The translations under genes were made by a program, and so were the position numbers. Under the pieces are notes generated by a model. It had not been told where the DNA came from and did no database searches. It worked only from the letters and a program-made list of their open reading frames with translations. Shown here one piece after another: positions 45,227 to 55,051 of a stretch of DNA of 64,000 bases. Origin of the DNA: Vibrio harveyi NBRC 15634 = ATCC 14126 = KCTC 12724 (GTDB taxonomy: Bacteria; Pseudomonadota; Gammaproteobacteria; Enterobacterales; Vibrionaceae); assembly GCF_001591145.1 (NCBI RefSeq), contig NZ_BCUF01000015.1, positions 1 to 64,000 on the forward strand. Reading direction: 5' to 3'. Numbering within the stretch: the first letter of the stretch is position 1; each line of letters opens with the position of its first letter.

Positions 45227-45647
45227 AGGCAATCTCCTTTTTGATGGGAACAGCCAGTTTTTCATGGCTTAATAACACTATGTCTAAAAACGCCTTTTTC
45301 CACAATACATAGCAATATTAAATATTTATGACAACGAGATGAAATTTTAGAGATCAAACGTTTTTTTAAGGCAGATCCCTCTCTTTGTTTGCTAGTTCAC
45401 TCTCCTCTTTTAAACTTCTAACAACTTCAGTTCGTTTGTATCTGGTTAGGGTTCATCAGCCGACTCTCTCCTTTCTCCAAAGTCCTTCGTTTTTTAATTC
45501 CCGTAATTTCAACCCCCTACAAACATTGATCTGATAAAGGTTTTACAAGCATAGATAGACTGCCTAAATCTATGGGTAATCACTCAGAATAAGTGATAGA
45601 CTTCACATGTGTTTCAATTATAAGAGTCAGCTCTTATCACCAAACTA
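45227..45647. other. Intergenic region before TPR-GGDEF gene
   Basis: About 420 bp between the divergent small-peptide gene and the TPR-GGDEF gene; AT-rich with pyrimidine-rich stretches (45360-45510). No further ORF with a ribosome-binding site or clear operator is seen. Confidence 0.4.
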
Positions 45648-47561
45648 ATGCTTTTCCCGCTTAAAACGTTACGAACTATTTTTCCGATTGTCCTAAGTAC
45701 ACTTTGTCTGTCTTCTAGCTTTGCCTCTGAACAACCAAACAAAGAGAGTTACCTAAGGCACCATATCGCTAAAGACGATTATCCGATGCTTGAGTTCTAC
45801 TTTGACTCCATCGGCAAACCGCGATCAATTAAATCCAGTGAACTTTCACTACCTAAAGACGCCTCACCAGAATCCCAAGCTCTGTATTATTTTGCTCGTA
45901 TTTATCTTGAGCGTTATGAAGGTGTTCCTCTACCTAAAATCCCAAACCTCGTCGAATTCGGTACCATTCATAATTTGCAGTGGGTTATTGCCGAGGCAAA
46001 ACTGAATCAAGCAGTAGAATTGGTGGAGGCCGATGAAGTCTGGCAAGGTGAACTTCTTCTTCATGACGTTATTAATATCTCTCGAAAAATTGGCTATAAC
46101 TCCCTTCAGGGACGCGCCTACCGTTGGTTGGGAAATGCCGAAGTTCAACGCTCTCAGGTCCAAACAAGTCTAAAGCACTATCTAACTGCTTATGACTTGT
46201 TGGAAAATTCAGAGTTCGAAATTCAAATCGCGATGACGCTCAACAACATTGCCTCTCTGTATATGGAATTATCAGATTGGGATCGTGCAAAGACTTATCT
46301 AGACCAAGCATTAAAAGGCTATTTAAACAGCCAAGAGAAGTACGACAATAGCCTTTTCTTAGCCATTATGTACGCAAACTTGAGTGTCATTAACTTTGGG
46401 ATGGAAAAGTACGAGGAATCTGAGCGTTACTTCGAAGAAGCAGCCAAACTATCAATGGCAACAGGGTCAGTTAGAATTAAGCATAACTCGGTATCTAACC
46501 TATCCCAGCTACTCAGCACGCTTGGGAAAATGGAAGAATCCTATCAGTTGGCGCAAGCTTGTTTAGATTTACCCAATCCACAAAACCTAAAAGGCATGAA
46601 AGCAGCATGCTATGAAGCATTTTCAGAAGCTTATCTTCAAGATGGTAAGTTCGAGCAAGCGATAAAGAGTGCAAATCTCGCCCTAGAAGGGTTAAGTGAA
46701 ACAGCAAGTGCAGAGACCAAACAAAAAATGGATCTGTATTTAGTTCTTATCCGAGCAAACCAACAGCTTAAGCATTTCGAAGAAGCATTCAACGCATTAG
46801 AGCTTCTACGCAATCTAGAAAAGAGCTTTGAAAATCATATTCATGGCGACGAGATGATTAATATCAAACTCGATTTGGAGGCAAAACTGGCACAAAAAGA
46901 ACTGACTCTTTTAGAGGCTAAGAATGCTTTGCAAGCTTCTGAACTTGAGTCGCAGCGTTATCGCGAAATCTTCTACTTCTTTGTTGTCGCCGTCATTGGT
47001 TTTTGGTTGTTCCGTTATATCAGGCAGATGAACCGAATCAATGAAGTACTTGCACAAGAGAACACAACGGACCCATTAACTAAGGTACACAATCGCCGCT
47101 TCTTACCGAACTGGCTCGATAATATGGCGCGCAGAAGCCCAAGTCGTCGATTTGCTCTCGCGATCATCGATATTGATTACTTTAAAGTGTTCAACGACCA
47201 ATATGGTCATGATTTGGGCGACAAAATGTTGATGCATGTGGCACGAATACTCGATGAAGCCACACGTTCTGGCGACTTGCTGGTTCGCTGGGGCGGTGAA
47301 GAGTTTGTGCTTCTCTTCGAAATTAGCCATGCCGACGACTGTGCAAAAACATTGGACCGTTTGAGACTTGCGGTTGAAAACAACAACCTAGAGGTTGACT
47401 CTGACTCCATGGGCGCGACAATCTCTCTTGGCGCGGTTAATGAATTAAGCGCGCAAACCATCAAACAAGAGTGGGATAAGTGGTTTTTCGCTGCTGACCA
47501 AGCTCTGTATGATGCAAAGCAAGCTGGTCGTAACCAGTACAAGATTCACTCGACGTCATAG
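45648..47561 (+). CDS. TPR-sensor diguanylate cyclase (GGEEF)
   Basis: A 637-residue protein. A signal peptide or N-terminal anchor (residues 1-27) leads to a periplasmic array of tetratricopeptide repeats (about 130-410, for example MTLNNIASLYMELSDWDRAKTYLDQAL), a coiled coil, one membrane helix (about 445-462) and a GGDEF domain (480-637). GGEEF is intact, and the inhibitory RxxD (RSGD) stands five residues upstream, so c-di-GMP synthesis with product feedback is expected. TPRs suggest that a protein or cell-wall ligand sets its activity. A lipoprotein gene follows 9 bp later. Confidence 0.9.
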   Translation: MLFPLKTLRTIFPIVLSTLCLSSSFASEQPNKESYLRHHIAKDDYPMLEFYFDSIGKPRSIKSSELSLPKDASPESQALYYFARIYLERYEGVPLPKIPNLVEFGTIHNLQWVIAEAKLNQAVELVEADEVWQGELLLHDVINISRKIGYNSLQGRAYRWLGNAEVQRSQVQTSLKHYLTAYDLLENSEFEIQIAMTLNNIASLYMELSDWDRAKTYLDQALKGYLNSQEKYDNSLFLAIMYANLSVINFGMEKYEESERYFEEAAKLSMATGSVRIKHNSVSNLSQLLSTLGKMEESYQLAQACLDLPNPQNLKGMKAACYEAFSEAYLQDGKFEQAIKSANLALEGLSETASAETKQKMDLYLVLIRANQQLKHFEEAFNALELLRNLEKSFENHIHGDEMINIKLDLEAKLAQKELTLLEAKNALQASELESQRYREIFYFFVVAVIGFWLFRYIRQMNRINEVLAQENTTDPLTKVHNRRFLPNWLDNMARRSPSRRFALAIIDIDYFKVFNDQYGHDLGDKMLMHVARILDEATRSGDLLVRWGGEEFVLLFEISHADDCAKTLDRLRLAVENNNLEVDSDSMGATISLGAVNELSAQTIKQEWDKWFFAADQALYDAKQAGRNQYKIHSTS

Positions 47562-47570
47562 AATAGAACA

Positions 47571-47906
47571 ATGAAGAAAACATGGATTTTTGCTGCGATT
47601 GCGCCTTTGTTTTTAGCAGCATGCAGCAATCAACAAGCTGCACAACTTGGGATGAGAAGCAGCAGCGTCAACGTATACGCTCAACAGATGAGTAACATGC
47701 AGTTGTGTGAGACCTTGTATTATAATCGCGCTTCAAACCAAACACGTGTTGCGATTGGTGCTGAGTTCAACCGTCGAGGTTTGAACAAGCGTTGGTGTGA
47801 CCAACAATATAAGCAACTCTACATTGAGAAAGTGGTTGACGGTCTGTTGTCTCGTAAAGAGAAAGCCCCTACAGAACCTGAGGCAACCATACAACCTGCC
47901 ATATAA
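47571..47906 (+). CDS. Small lipoprotein
   Basis: A 111-residue lipoprotein. The lipobox LAAC puts the lipidated Cys at residue 18; Ser at +2 favours outer-membrane sorting. The mature part has two more cysteines (in MQLCETLYYN and KRWCDQQY) that could form a disulfide. It sits 9 bp after the TPR-GGDEF gene, so it is co-transcribed and could be a periplasmic partner of that sensor. No known family. Confidence 0.8.
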   Translation: MKKTWIFAAIAPLFLAACSNQQAAQLGMRSSSVNVYAQQMSNMQLCETLYYNRASNQTRVAIGAEFNRRGLNKRWCDQQYKQLYIEKVVDGLLSRKEKAPTEPEATIQPAI

Positions 47907-47922
47907 ATCACCCCATTCCATA

Positions 47923-47956
47923 AAAAGCAGGAAATTACACTAATATTCCTGCTTTT
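47923..47956 (+). terminator. Intrinsic terminator
   Basis: AAAAGCAGGAA and TTCCTGCTTTT form a perfect 11-bp stem with a 12-nt loop, 16 bp after the lipoprotein stop. Confidence 0.85.
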
Positions 47957-48161
47957 CAAACACGCTATATTTTCACCAAATATCTAGAATCTTACGTACC
48001 TTCAAGTGGTTAACACTAAGATACTGTCGTGCGTCGAAAAATAAAAGTAAATAAGATGTAAACAGTTTTCGTCTCCATTTTTAACCGCTAGCTTTGTTTA
48101 GACCTGTTTAAAGGAGTACCGAACAGGAAGAAAAATTCCAAACAAAGACATGAGGTCACAA

Positions 48162-49940
48162 ATGGAAACACGCATTAATCGCCTATTCGCTGCGATGCTA
48201 GCAGTAGGCATTTCACCTGCCGTCTCGGCATACGATCCGCTCTATTCTGAGCAATGGCACCTAAACAACACCGGACAAACTGCGTTTGCAGCGAACCCTG
48301 CTGTTGCCGGTAACGACCTAAACACAACACTCACTCAAGCAATGGGCATTGCTGGTGTTGGCGTTAAGGTTGCGGTCATAGACTCAGGCGTACAGATCGA
48401 TCACCCAGATCTTGCAGGTAACGTAGTCACAGGTAGCCGAAACTTCATCGAAGACTCTCCTTTCCCATCTGATTATCCGGTAGACGCAAATGGTCACGGT
48501 ACCGCGGTTGCCGGTCTGATCAGTGCCGTTGGTAACAATGGCGAAGGGGTTCGTGGTGTCGCTTCTCGCTCTTCTCTTATGGGCTTTAACTGGCTCGCAA
48601 ACCAAACTCTTGAAGGTTGGTTGATTTCTCACGGTGCAGATGCGTCAACAAGCGATGTTCGTGTATTCAACCAAAGCTACGGCTTTAGTCCTCTTTCCCC
48701 AATTGCTTTCGATGAAAACGATCCACAGTTCAAATTGGAAGTGGATGTGATGAAAGACGTCAGCAAAAATAACGCTTGGGGTCGCGGAGCCGTGTTCGTA
48801 AAATCAGCAGGTAACGGCTATCGTTACTTCAATACGGGTCGATTCTTTGTATTACCGGGTGACTTCTTTGCTGGCGGTGGCAACAAAGGGCTACCTATGC
48901 ACAACGCAGTGCAGTCTTATGACAACTCAAATTACTACAACTTAGTAACCAGCGCTTTGCGTGCTGATGGTACCCGCGCAAGTTACTCTTCAGTGGGTTC
49001 AAACGTTTGGGTTGCAGCGCCTGCTGGTGAATACGGTCAAGATTTCCCAGCAATGGTCACCACCGACTTGATGGGTTGTGAACAAGGTCAAAACACCAGT
49101 GCTGACCTTGGTATTAACGGTCTCCATGGTGGTACGGAGCAAGATCCAAACTGTAACTACACCAGCACAATGAATGGCACCTCATCTGCAGCGCCAAACA
49201 CTTCAGGAGCCATTGCTGCCATCATGTCAACTAACCACGCACTGACTGCTCGTGACGTTCGTGCGTTACTTGCAGAAACAGCAAGTGTGACAGACGAAGC
49301 TCACCCAGGAGTGCCACTTGAGTTCGTTAATAATCAAGGCGAAGTTGTTAGCTATGAAGCGATTTCTCCATGGCAGACGAACGCAGCTGGCGTTAATTTC
49401 CATACGTTCTATGGCTTTGGTGCTGTAAACCTAGACGAAGCAATGAAACGTGCACGCATGACAAACAATGTTCTGCCAGCACAAATCATTACGCCTTGGG
49501 CAAGCAACTCGACAGAAGTCAGCGTTCCAGACGCAAGTCTAGCGGGCGGCTCATCAGCCATCGCTGTTACTGATGACATTACGGTTGAATCGGTTCAAGT
49601 GAAGCTAACACTGGACCATTCACGTCTACCAGATTTAGCAATCGAGCTGATCTCTCCATCAGGCACTCGCTCTGTTCTACAAACGCCTCGCAACGGTCTG
49701 GTTGGACAATCACTGGATCCAAGCATTGCGGGTTACGAGAACCAATTGATGCTTTCGAACCACTTCTATGGTGAAAACGCGAAAGGTGAATGGACGCTAC
49801 GCGCTATCGATACTAATGGTGATGAAGTGTTCTCATTCATTGCATATTTCAATTCTTCAGCTATCTATGATGTACCGATGGCAAACAATGCTAAGCCAGG
49901 CGTTATCAAGAACTGGTCTATGCGTATCTTTGGTCACTAA
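48162..49940 (+). CDS. Secreted subtilisin-like (S8) serine protease with P domain
   Basis: A 592-residue secreted protease. Signal peptide to about residue 22 (SPAVSA), then a kexin-like catalytic domain with triad residues Asp in VAVIDSGVQIDHPD, His in NGHGTAVAGL and Ser in NGTSSAAP. A C-terminal P/proprotein-convertase domain (about 455-592) begins in VSVPDASLAGG. There is no propeptide of usual size between the signal and mature domain, as in Aeromonas ASP, which folds with a separate chaperone. The ATG at 48162 has GAGG upstream; one at 48150 is also possible. The next gene begins 12 bp later. Confidence 0.9.
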   Translation: METRINRLFAAMLAVGISPAVSAYDPLYSEQWHLNNTGQTAFAANPAVAGNDLNTTLTQAMGIAGVGVKVAVIDSGVQIDHPDLAGNVVTGSRNFIEDSPFPSDYPVDANGHGTAVAGLISAVGNNGEGVRGVASRSSLMGFNWLANQTLEGWLISHGADASTSDVRVFNQSYGFSPLSPIAFDENDPQFKLEVDVMKDVSKNNAWGRGAVFVKSAGNGYRYFNTGRFFVLPGDFFAGGGNKGLPMHNAVQSYDNSNYYNLVTSALRADGTRASYSSVGSNVWVAAPAGEYGQDFPAMVTTDLMGCEQGQNTSADLGINGLHGGTEQDPNCNYTSTMNGTSSAAPNTSGAIAAIMSTNHALTARDVRALLAETASVTDEAHPGVPLEFVNNQGEVVSYEAISPWQTNAAGVNFHTFYGFGAVNLDEAMKRARMTNNVLPAQIITPWASNSTEVSVPDASLAGGSSAIAVTDDITVESVQVKLTLDHSRLPDLAIELISPSGTRSVLQTPRNGLVGQSLDPSIAGYENQLMLSNHFYGENAKGEWTLRAIDTNGDEVFSFIAYFNSSAIYDVPMANNAKPGVIKNWSMRIFGH

Positions 49941-49952
49941 GGAGTCATTCAC

Positions 49953-50399
49953 ATGAAATTTATAACATTTTCGATTTTGGCTCTATCAACGTTGGCAACT
50001 GCCGTACAAGCAGAGCAACAATTAGCGGAGCAACCAACACCAGACTTGTTCATCGCGTCTGATGCAGTAGAAATTAACGGTCAAGATTACCGTAAACTGT
50101 CTGTCGACAACCTTTCAGAAGCCGCTGAATTGCATGCAGGTGACGAGGTGTTTAAGAATGCATTTAGCAATGTATCAAAAGCAACCGGCCTTATCTTTGT
50201 CACGGTAAAAAATCCAGCAGACGCTAAAGCAGTAGCAAAAGAACTCAAACTTGAAGTTGTTTTCGCTCAGGGCGAATCAGCGGTATTCAAAGCCTCTGAA
50301 GGACAAGACCTTTTGGGCATCAGTGACTATCTGAATGCTGACAGTCGCGTAAAAGCGTCTAAAATTGAATTAAACAGCGGTAAATACCGTGCACAATAA
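49953..50399 (+). CDS. Periplasmic chaperone-like partner of the S8 protease
   Basis: A 148-residue exported protein, signal peptide to about residue 20 (AVQA). Its start codon lies 12 bp after the protease stop, with AAGGAG overlapping that region, so the two are co-translated. In Aeromonas sobria the gene right after the kexin-like protease ASP encodes the ORF2 chaperone of similar size, needed to mature ASP. Position, size and export suggest the same role; sequence identity to ORF2 cannot be checked here. Could instead be a protease inhibitor. Confidence 0.65.
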   Translation: MKFITFSILALSTLATAVQAEQQLAEQPTPDLFIASDAVEINGQDYRKLSVDNLSEAAELHAGDEVFKNAFSNVSKATGLIFVTVKNPADAKAVAKELKLEVVFAQGESAVFKASEGQDLLGISDYLNADSRVKASKIELNSGKYRAQ

Positions 50400-50430
50400 T
50401 TCTCTAGCAAGAGAAGTTGGCTTTTAATCA

Positions 50431-50464
50431 AAAATACCTCAGCAATCGCTGAGGTATTTTTTTA
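50431..50464 (+). terminator. Intrinsic terminator of protease operon
   Basis: AAAATACCTCAGC and GCTGAGGTATTTT form a perfect 13-bp stem with a 4-nt loop and run of T residues. Confidence 0.92.
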
Positions 50465-50541
50465 AGAAATGAAGAAGCACGTAAAACTATCAACTTTACA
50501 ACAACTTCACTCCCAAGAAGCTATCAATCAACACCCATCCA

Positions 50542-51831
50542 TTATTGAATAAAGTTGATTAGTTTCTTAGCGATATCCGTATTGTTTTGCGAACCAATAA
50601 ACTGCTCAGAGCCTTTACCATAAGCGAAGACCTGAACATCGACGGCGGTATGTCCTTTCGTCGTCCAGCCGGTATAACTCTTCTTATTGATAATATCCTT
50701 CACTTCTTTGTAAAGCGCTTTAGCTGGCTCTTCACTCAACTTCGCGTATGCTAGTTGTCGGCTTTGATCTTTAGTTAATGCCCAATCTACGGACTCATTC
50801 CACGTCGCGATCATATCGTGAGATTTGGCCAAAGACATCGCCAACGGCCACGCTGTAGTATGAACGCCCTTAATCGCTTCTGTATCCCATAAATACTGAC
50901 CATTAGCGCCGAGGGTTAAACCACCCGTGGAGTGGTCCGCCGTAACGACTAAAAGCGTATCTGGGTGAGCATCAACATAAGCTTTTGCCAGTTCAATTGA
51001 TTTTGCAAAGTCATTCATTTCTGCCATCGCACATGCAATGTCGTTCGCATGAGCACACCAGTCTATTTGACTGCCTTCAATCATGACGAAAAAGCCGTTA
51101 TCTTGGCGTTGAAGTAAGGACAACGCCTTGTTGGTCATCACTTGCAATCGAGTTGGGTTTTCATCCAATGCGAACGGAAATGCTTTATCTGCAAACAAGC
51201 CAAGAGCAGGCAAGGTTTGCAACGCCGGAAGTTGTTTGAAGTCCGTAATATACTGATACCCTTGTTCTTTAAACTCTTCAACTAAGTTACGGTCATCTCG
51301 TTCGAAATAACGGACACCACCTCCGAGTAACAAGTCGACTGGCAGTTGATCATCCACTTTATTGTCGACGTAATCATTGGCGATTTCATCATAGTTTCGG
51401 CGTGATTCGTTATGTGCGGCAAAACTCGCTGGGGTAGCGTGATTGATCTGCGAGGTTGCGACAAGCCCCGTCGTCATACCCTGCTCTTTTGCCATCTCTA
51501 ACATTGTCTTAATTGGCTTCTTCTCAGCATCAACCGCAATCGCACCATTGTAGCTTTTGACCCCTGTACTCAATGCCGTTGCACTCGCAGCGCTGTCAGT
51601 GACATAAGTAGCATCGTCTGGATAGGTTTTCGCCATACCGACTAAAATTGAGTCAAATACTGTTGGTTCTATTTCTTCTGTACTTGGATCATCGTGGTAG
51701 TAACGATATGCAGTCGTAAAAGCAGGTCCCATGCCATCACCAATCATGTAGATGATGTTTTTAGGAGCTTCATCCGCATAAGAAGTAGACGCAAATAAGC
51801 AGGCAGTAATTAGGGAATATTTAAGTTTCAT
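50542..51831 (-). CDS. Periplasmic alkaline phosphatase
   Basis: A 429-residue PhoA-superfamily enzyme hydrolysing phosphomonoesters. Signal peptide: residues 1-19 (TSYA). Metal-site motif NIIYMIGDGMG near 25-35; nucleophile Ser in VTDSAASATALSTG; later zinc ligands in IDWCAHAND, VVTADHSTGG and the C-terminal TKGHTAVDV. Length is close to E. coli PhoA. I found no convincing pair of PhoB half-sites upstream, only one TGTCAT-like word. Monocistronic. Confidence 0.92.
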   Translation of the reverse strand: MKLKYSLITACLFASTSYADEAPKNIIYMIGDGMGPAFTTAYRYYHDDPSTEEIEPTVFDSILVGMAKTYPDDATYVTDSAASATALSTGVKSYNGAIAVDAEKKPIKTMLEMAKEQGMTTGLVATSQINHATPASFAAHNESRRNYDEIANDYVDNKVDDQLPVDLLLGGGVRYFERDDRNLVEEFKEQGYQYITDFKQLPALQTLPALGLFADKAFPFALDENPTRLQVMTNKALSLLQRQDNGFFVMIEGSQIDWCAHANDIACAMAEMNDFAKSIELAKAYVDAHPDTLLVVTADHSTGGLTLGANGQYLWDTEAIKGVHTTAWPLAMSLAKSHDMIATWNESVDWALTKDQSRQLAYAKLSEEPAKALYKEVKDIINKKSYTGWTTKGHTAVDVQVFAYGKGSEQFIGSQNNTDIAKKLINFIQ

Positions 51832-51991
51832 ATCTCATCCATGACATAATGCGATGGTGCTATTTATCCAAGTAACTGAGAGGTACTTGAGCATCGCACT
51901 CATCAACTTGGTTATCGTTCTAATTGATTAGTCAATATTATCATGCAGTTGGATTGAAACATGGTGTTTCTTCATACTTTTACAACGCACA

Positions 51992-52927
51992 TCATTTCTT
52001 GAAGACAATTACCTCGGTCAACAAATCTGCTTTCTCTGTCTCATTGGGGTTGTTCATATAGCGTTCGATCCCTAACGGCTTGGTTTTCACTTTAATGCCA
52101 TTTTGTCGCGTTAGGTTCATCACCAATGACCACGCGTTACCTAAGAACCAGTATTCGCCCTTATGTTCAACGACATAAGTATCACTGGCGGGGATAGTTC
52201 CAGCAACAAACTCGCCACTCGCCACGACTCCTGCTTGTACTGGTAAGCACGTGATAAACTCAAAATAACCACGCTTCATGTCCATCGAAAGGTAGTAGCA
52301 AAACAACTCTCCAGTAACGGGGAGGTTTTCTTTTTCTGCCATTTCAAACAAGCGTTCGACATGCTGCTGCATAACAGGACCAATCTCTGAAATAGTTCCT
52401 GCCCCAGCCAAGCCAATGTAGCTGACTTCGTTTTGTTTCCGGGAACCGAGGTCTTTGAGTTGAGATAAGACTTGCCCGGTTTCCAACTGGCTTTTTAGCA
52501 TACGTAAACCGCGATCATAATCCATTTCAATCATGGATTTAAACATCCCCTTAAGGAAGAATAAAAACCAAGGTACACGGGATTGCATCATCCATTCTAC
52601 TGCACACCCCTTCTGTGACGGCGTCACAATCAATGTCACTTTCGCCTGACTTTTAAATGGTCGAAAGAAGTGTAACTCCATATCAAGGCGATGCTCTTGT
52701 GTACTTTCCAGTACCACTGCCCCTGTACCTATACGTTTACCATTCCATTGATATCCTGAGCCAACTTTTCCTTGTTCTTCGCTGTACGTAAGTTCGCAAT
52801 CCGGTTCCAAAATTATCCATGGTGACCATTCGGGCCAATGGGTAAAATCTTTCAGATAATCGATGATTTCACTTTGCGTCTTTTCGATTTCGATACTTCG
52901 GCTGACCTGATAAGAGAGCATAACCAT
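51992..52927 (-). CDS. SRPBCC plus GyrI-like domain protein
   Basis: A 311-residue two-domain protein. The N half (to about 150) resembles a SRPBCC/START-like polyketide cyclase fold (IEKTQSEIIDYLKDFTHWPEWSPW, GSGYQWNGKRIGTGAVVL). The C half (about 165-311) resembles a GyrI/AraC-effector domain (VSYIGLAGAGTISEIGPV, ASDTYVVEHKGEY). Both folds bind hydrophobic small molecules. There is no DNA-binding domain, so it is not itself an AraC regulator. Function unknown. Two starts, at 52927 and 52921, are equally possible. Confidence 0.75.
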   Translation of the reverse strand: MVMLSYQVSRSIEIEKTQSEIIDYLKDFTHWPEWSPWIILEPDCELTYSEEQGKVGSGYQWNGKRIGTGAVVLESTQEHRLDMELHFFRPFKSQAKVTLIVTPSQKGCAVEWMMQSRVPWFLFFLKGMFKSMIEMDYDRGLRMLKSQLETGQVLSQLKDLGSRKQNEVSYIGLAGAGTISEIGPVMQQHVERLFEMAEKENLPVTGELFCYYLSMDMKRGYFEFITCLPVQAGVVASGEFVAGTIPASDTYVVEHKGEYWFLGNAWSLVMNLTRQNGIKVKTKPLGIERYMNNPNETEKADLLTEVIVFKK

Positions 52928-53000
52928 TCCTTGGGTTTCATTTTTACTATTATGAGTCTAATTCAAATCGAGATTTTTTCTTGTTTCACTGGCAGTTAGG

Positions 53001-53032
53001 AACAAAAAAGCCAGAGTCGACGCTCTGGCTTT
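53001..53032 (-). terminator. Intrinsic terminator after kinase gene
   Basis: AAAGCCAGAG and CTCTGGCTTT, 10-bp stem with 6-nt loop, followed on the minus strand by TTTGTT; 50 bp past the kinase stop. Confidence 0.85.
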
Positions 53033-53081
53033 ACAACTAACCGTTTTGAGTGTGTTACTGGAATCTAATGATCTGATGACT

Positions 53082-54323
53082 TTACGATCGAAAATCAACC
53101 GTAGCGGTAAACCTTACGCCATCATCATCCAGTTCAAATGGCCAACTCATGCGCTCACAAATACGTTCGACAATGACTAAGCCACAACCATAACCTGCAT
53201 TGTAGGTTTCGTTACCATCGTGTCGATTAACAATAGTAAGTTGCGTGCCTATCAACACGATTTCAATATCGCCAATACTGTAGCTAAACGCGTTTTTGAT
53301 CAGGTTATTAATTACAATCGTCACAAAACTCTCTGGGGCATGAACGAGCCCACTCTCATTTTCGCTCAGGTTGTATTCTGCTCCCTGTTTAGCAAATAGA
53401 GGTGCAAGCTCAGCTAACTGCTGTTTTAAGCATGTGGTTAACGCATGATCGGCATAGTGTTGCGGCTCTACCTTCTCTTTACCCAATAGTAAGAAGGCTT
53501 CCGTTAACACTCTCATTTCCTCACAAGCCGATTGCATACGTGTGATAGCTTTGTGAGCAATGGGCGGTTGATCCGGTACGCGAGCCAAAATGTCTGTTGA
53601 GCCTTTAATAACCATAATGGGCGTGCGCAGTTCGTGAGAAGCAAAGCGACTAAACTCTTGCTCACGACGAAAATACCCTGCGATTTCATTTTTACTATCT
53701 AACAGAGTCTGTTCAATATGACGAGTCTCGCTGAATTTGGTATCCACATCGAAACCCGGTTGGTCAGGTGGCATTCGCCCTATTTTGTCTTCAATCTTGG
53801 CAAGTGGACGCGACAAAATGCGCACCATATAAACACCGTAGCCAACCATGATCAAAGAAAACAATCCACCTAAAAAGAAGGTGAATTGGTGCAGCGAGCT
53901 TTCGTATTCATCCAAGTAGTCATCCGAGTCATCTTGAAAGACAATGTACATCAAGCCCTTACCAGACGGGTGATCAAACACGACAAAATGCTTATCCTCC
54001 TCGCCTAAAAGGTATTCATAGAAACCGGGAAACTTGAAAGACAACAGCCACTCCGGCGTTGGTGCTTCACTCCAATAAGAATCAAATTCTAGAACGTTAG
54101 GAAGCGGCGCATCCCACCCCATGTTTTGGAAGTTCTCTTGGTACAGCTCTACCTCTGTATCTAACCAGTGGTGTAAGCTCAGTACTTCGAGTTTGTTCTC
54201 CGCTACATAAATTAACGACCAAAATAAGGTAAACATCGCAAAGGTCATTAAACCGAATCCCCAGCGGATCTTGCGATAAATACTTGGGTATTCTTTATGC
54301 TTTGAGTCGGTAACCTTGTCCAT
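53082..54323 (-). CDS. Sensor histidine kinase
   Basis: A 413-residue membrane kinase. Helices near residues 27-47 and 150-172 bound a periplasmic region of about 100 residues, rich in aromatic and acidic residues. HAMP-like linker (SRPLAKIEDKIGRMP), HisKA with the phospho-His in FASHELRTPIMVI, then HATPase (NNLIKNAFSYS, GYGCGLVIVERI). The start overlaps the stop of the regulator gene by 29 bp. The divergent exported DUF5666 proteins are likely targets or ligands. Confidence 0.9.
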   Translation of the reverse strand: MDKVTDSKHKEYPSIYRKIRWGFGLMTFAMFTLFWSLIYVAENKLEVLSLHHWLDTEVELYQENFQNMGWDAPLPNVLEFDSYWSEAPTPEWLLSFKFPGFYEYLLGEEDKHFVVFDHPSGKGLMYIVFQDDSDDYLDEYESSLHQFTFFLGGLFSLIMVGYGVYMVRILSRPLAKIEDKIGRMPPDQPGFDVDTKFSETRHIEQTLLDSKNEIAGYFRREQEFSRFASHELRTPIMVIKGSTDILARVPDQPPIAHKAITRMQSACEEMRVLTEAFLLLGKEKVEPQHYADHALTTCLKQQLAELAPLFAKQGAEYNLSENESGLVHAPESFVTIVINNLIKNAFSYSIGDIEIVLIGTQLTIVNRHDGNETYNAGYGCGLVIVERICERMSWPFELDDDGVRFTATVDFRS

Positions 54324-54963
54324 GAATCGTCTCTAGTCTGGAATCATCAAAACCCTTGTCGAGCGCCGTTCTTAAACCATAGATATGGCTTCTCAATGCA
54401 TCACTGCCTGGAGGCTCATCACCCCATACATTATCAATGACTTCGGTACGAGACACCGCTGCAGGCGCGCGCTTTAAAAGCAGCTTTAGAATTTTAGTTT
54501 GAATGCGGCTGAGTTTGATGTGTTTACCATTGCGAGTCACTTCATCGGTTCTCACATCTAAGCTTATGTCTGCAAACTTTAACGTGCCAATATCTTGCCT
54601 TGGACCTCGATTGGCTAATGCATGTACTCTCAAGCTAAGTTCTTGCATGGCAAATGGCTTCATCAAATAGTCATCACCACCAGCATTGAATGCCGCGACT
54701 TTATCATCGAGAGTATCTTTGGCGGTCAAGAACAAAATTGGGGTACCACAAAGTTGCTCACGACGGAGTTTCTCGACTGTACTGATGCCATCAAGTTTTG
54801 GCATCATGATGTCCATAATGATGACATCATAATGATTTTCTTGAATTAAATTTAGCGCAGCCTCTCCATGGTAAGCGCAATCTATCGTCATTCCTTCGAG
54901 CTCTAGATAATCCGCAATAGTTTCTGAAACATTGTGATTATCATCGACAATTAATATTTTCAT
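54295..54963 (-). CDS. OmpR-family response regulator
   Basis: A 222-residue regulator: receiver with phosphoacceptor Asp in VIIMDIMMPKLDG (residue 51), K in MKPFAMQEL, and a winged helix ending HGQGYRLKA. The ATG at 54963 places the acidic pair (VDDN) at the normal position; the longer frame to 55053 would overlap the divergent gene. Only 88 bp separate it from the divergent DUF5666 lipoprotein gene, so it probably binds there and controls both. Confidence 0.92.
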   Translation of the reverse strand: MKILIVDDNHNVSETIADYLELEGMTIDCAYHGEAALNLIQENHYDVIIMDIMMPKLDGISTVEKLRREQLCGTPILFLTAKDTLDDKVAAFNAGGDDYLMKPFAMQELSLRVHALANRGPRQDIGTLKFADISLDVRTDEVTRNGKHIKLSRIQTKILKLLLKRAPAAVSRTEVIDNVWGDEPPGSDALRSHIYGLRTALDKGFDDSRLETIHGQGYRLKA

Positions 54964-55051
54964 AGGCTCACGTTTCTTCACGAACACTTCACGATAAGCG
55001 CCATAAGATACAACCAAATTCATAAATAAGCTTTCAAAATAGGTCGATATC

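Noticed and set aside
45117..45305. 62-codon frame on the minus strand
   Set aside because: It overlaps the 33-codon gene in another frame, lacks a ribosome-binding site and has no membrane or domain pattern.
51832..51991. Pho box before alkaline phosphatase
   Set aside because: Only one TGTCAT half-site is seen, without the second copy 11 bp away.
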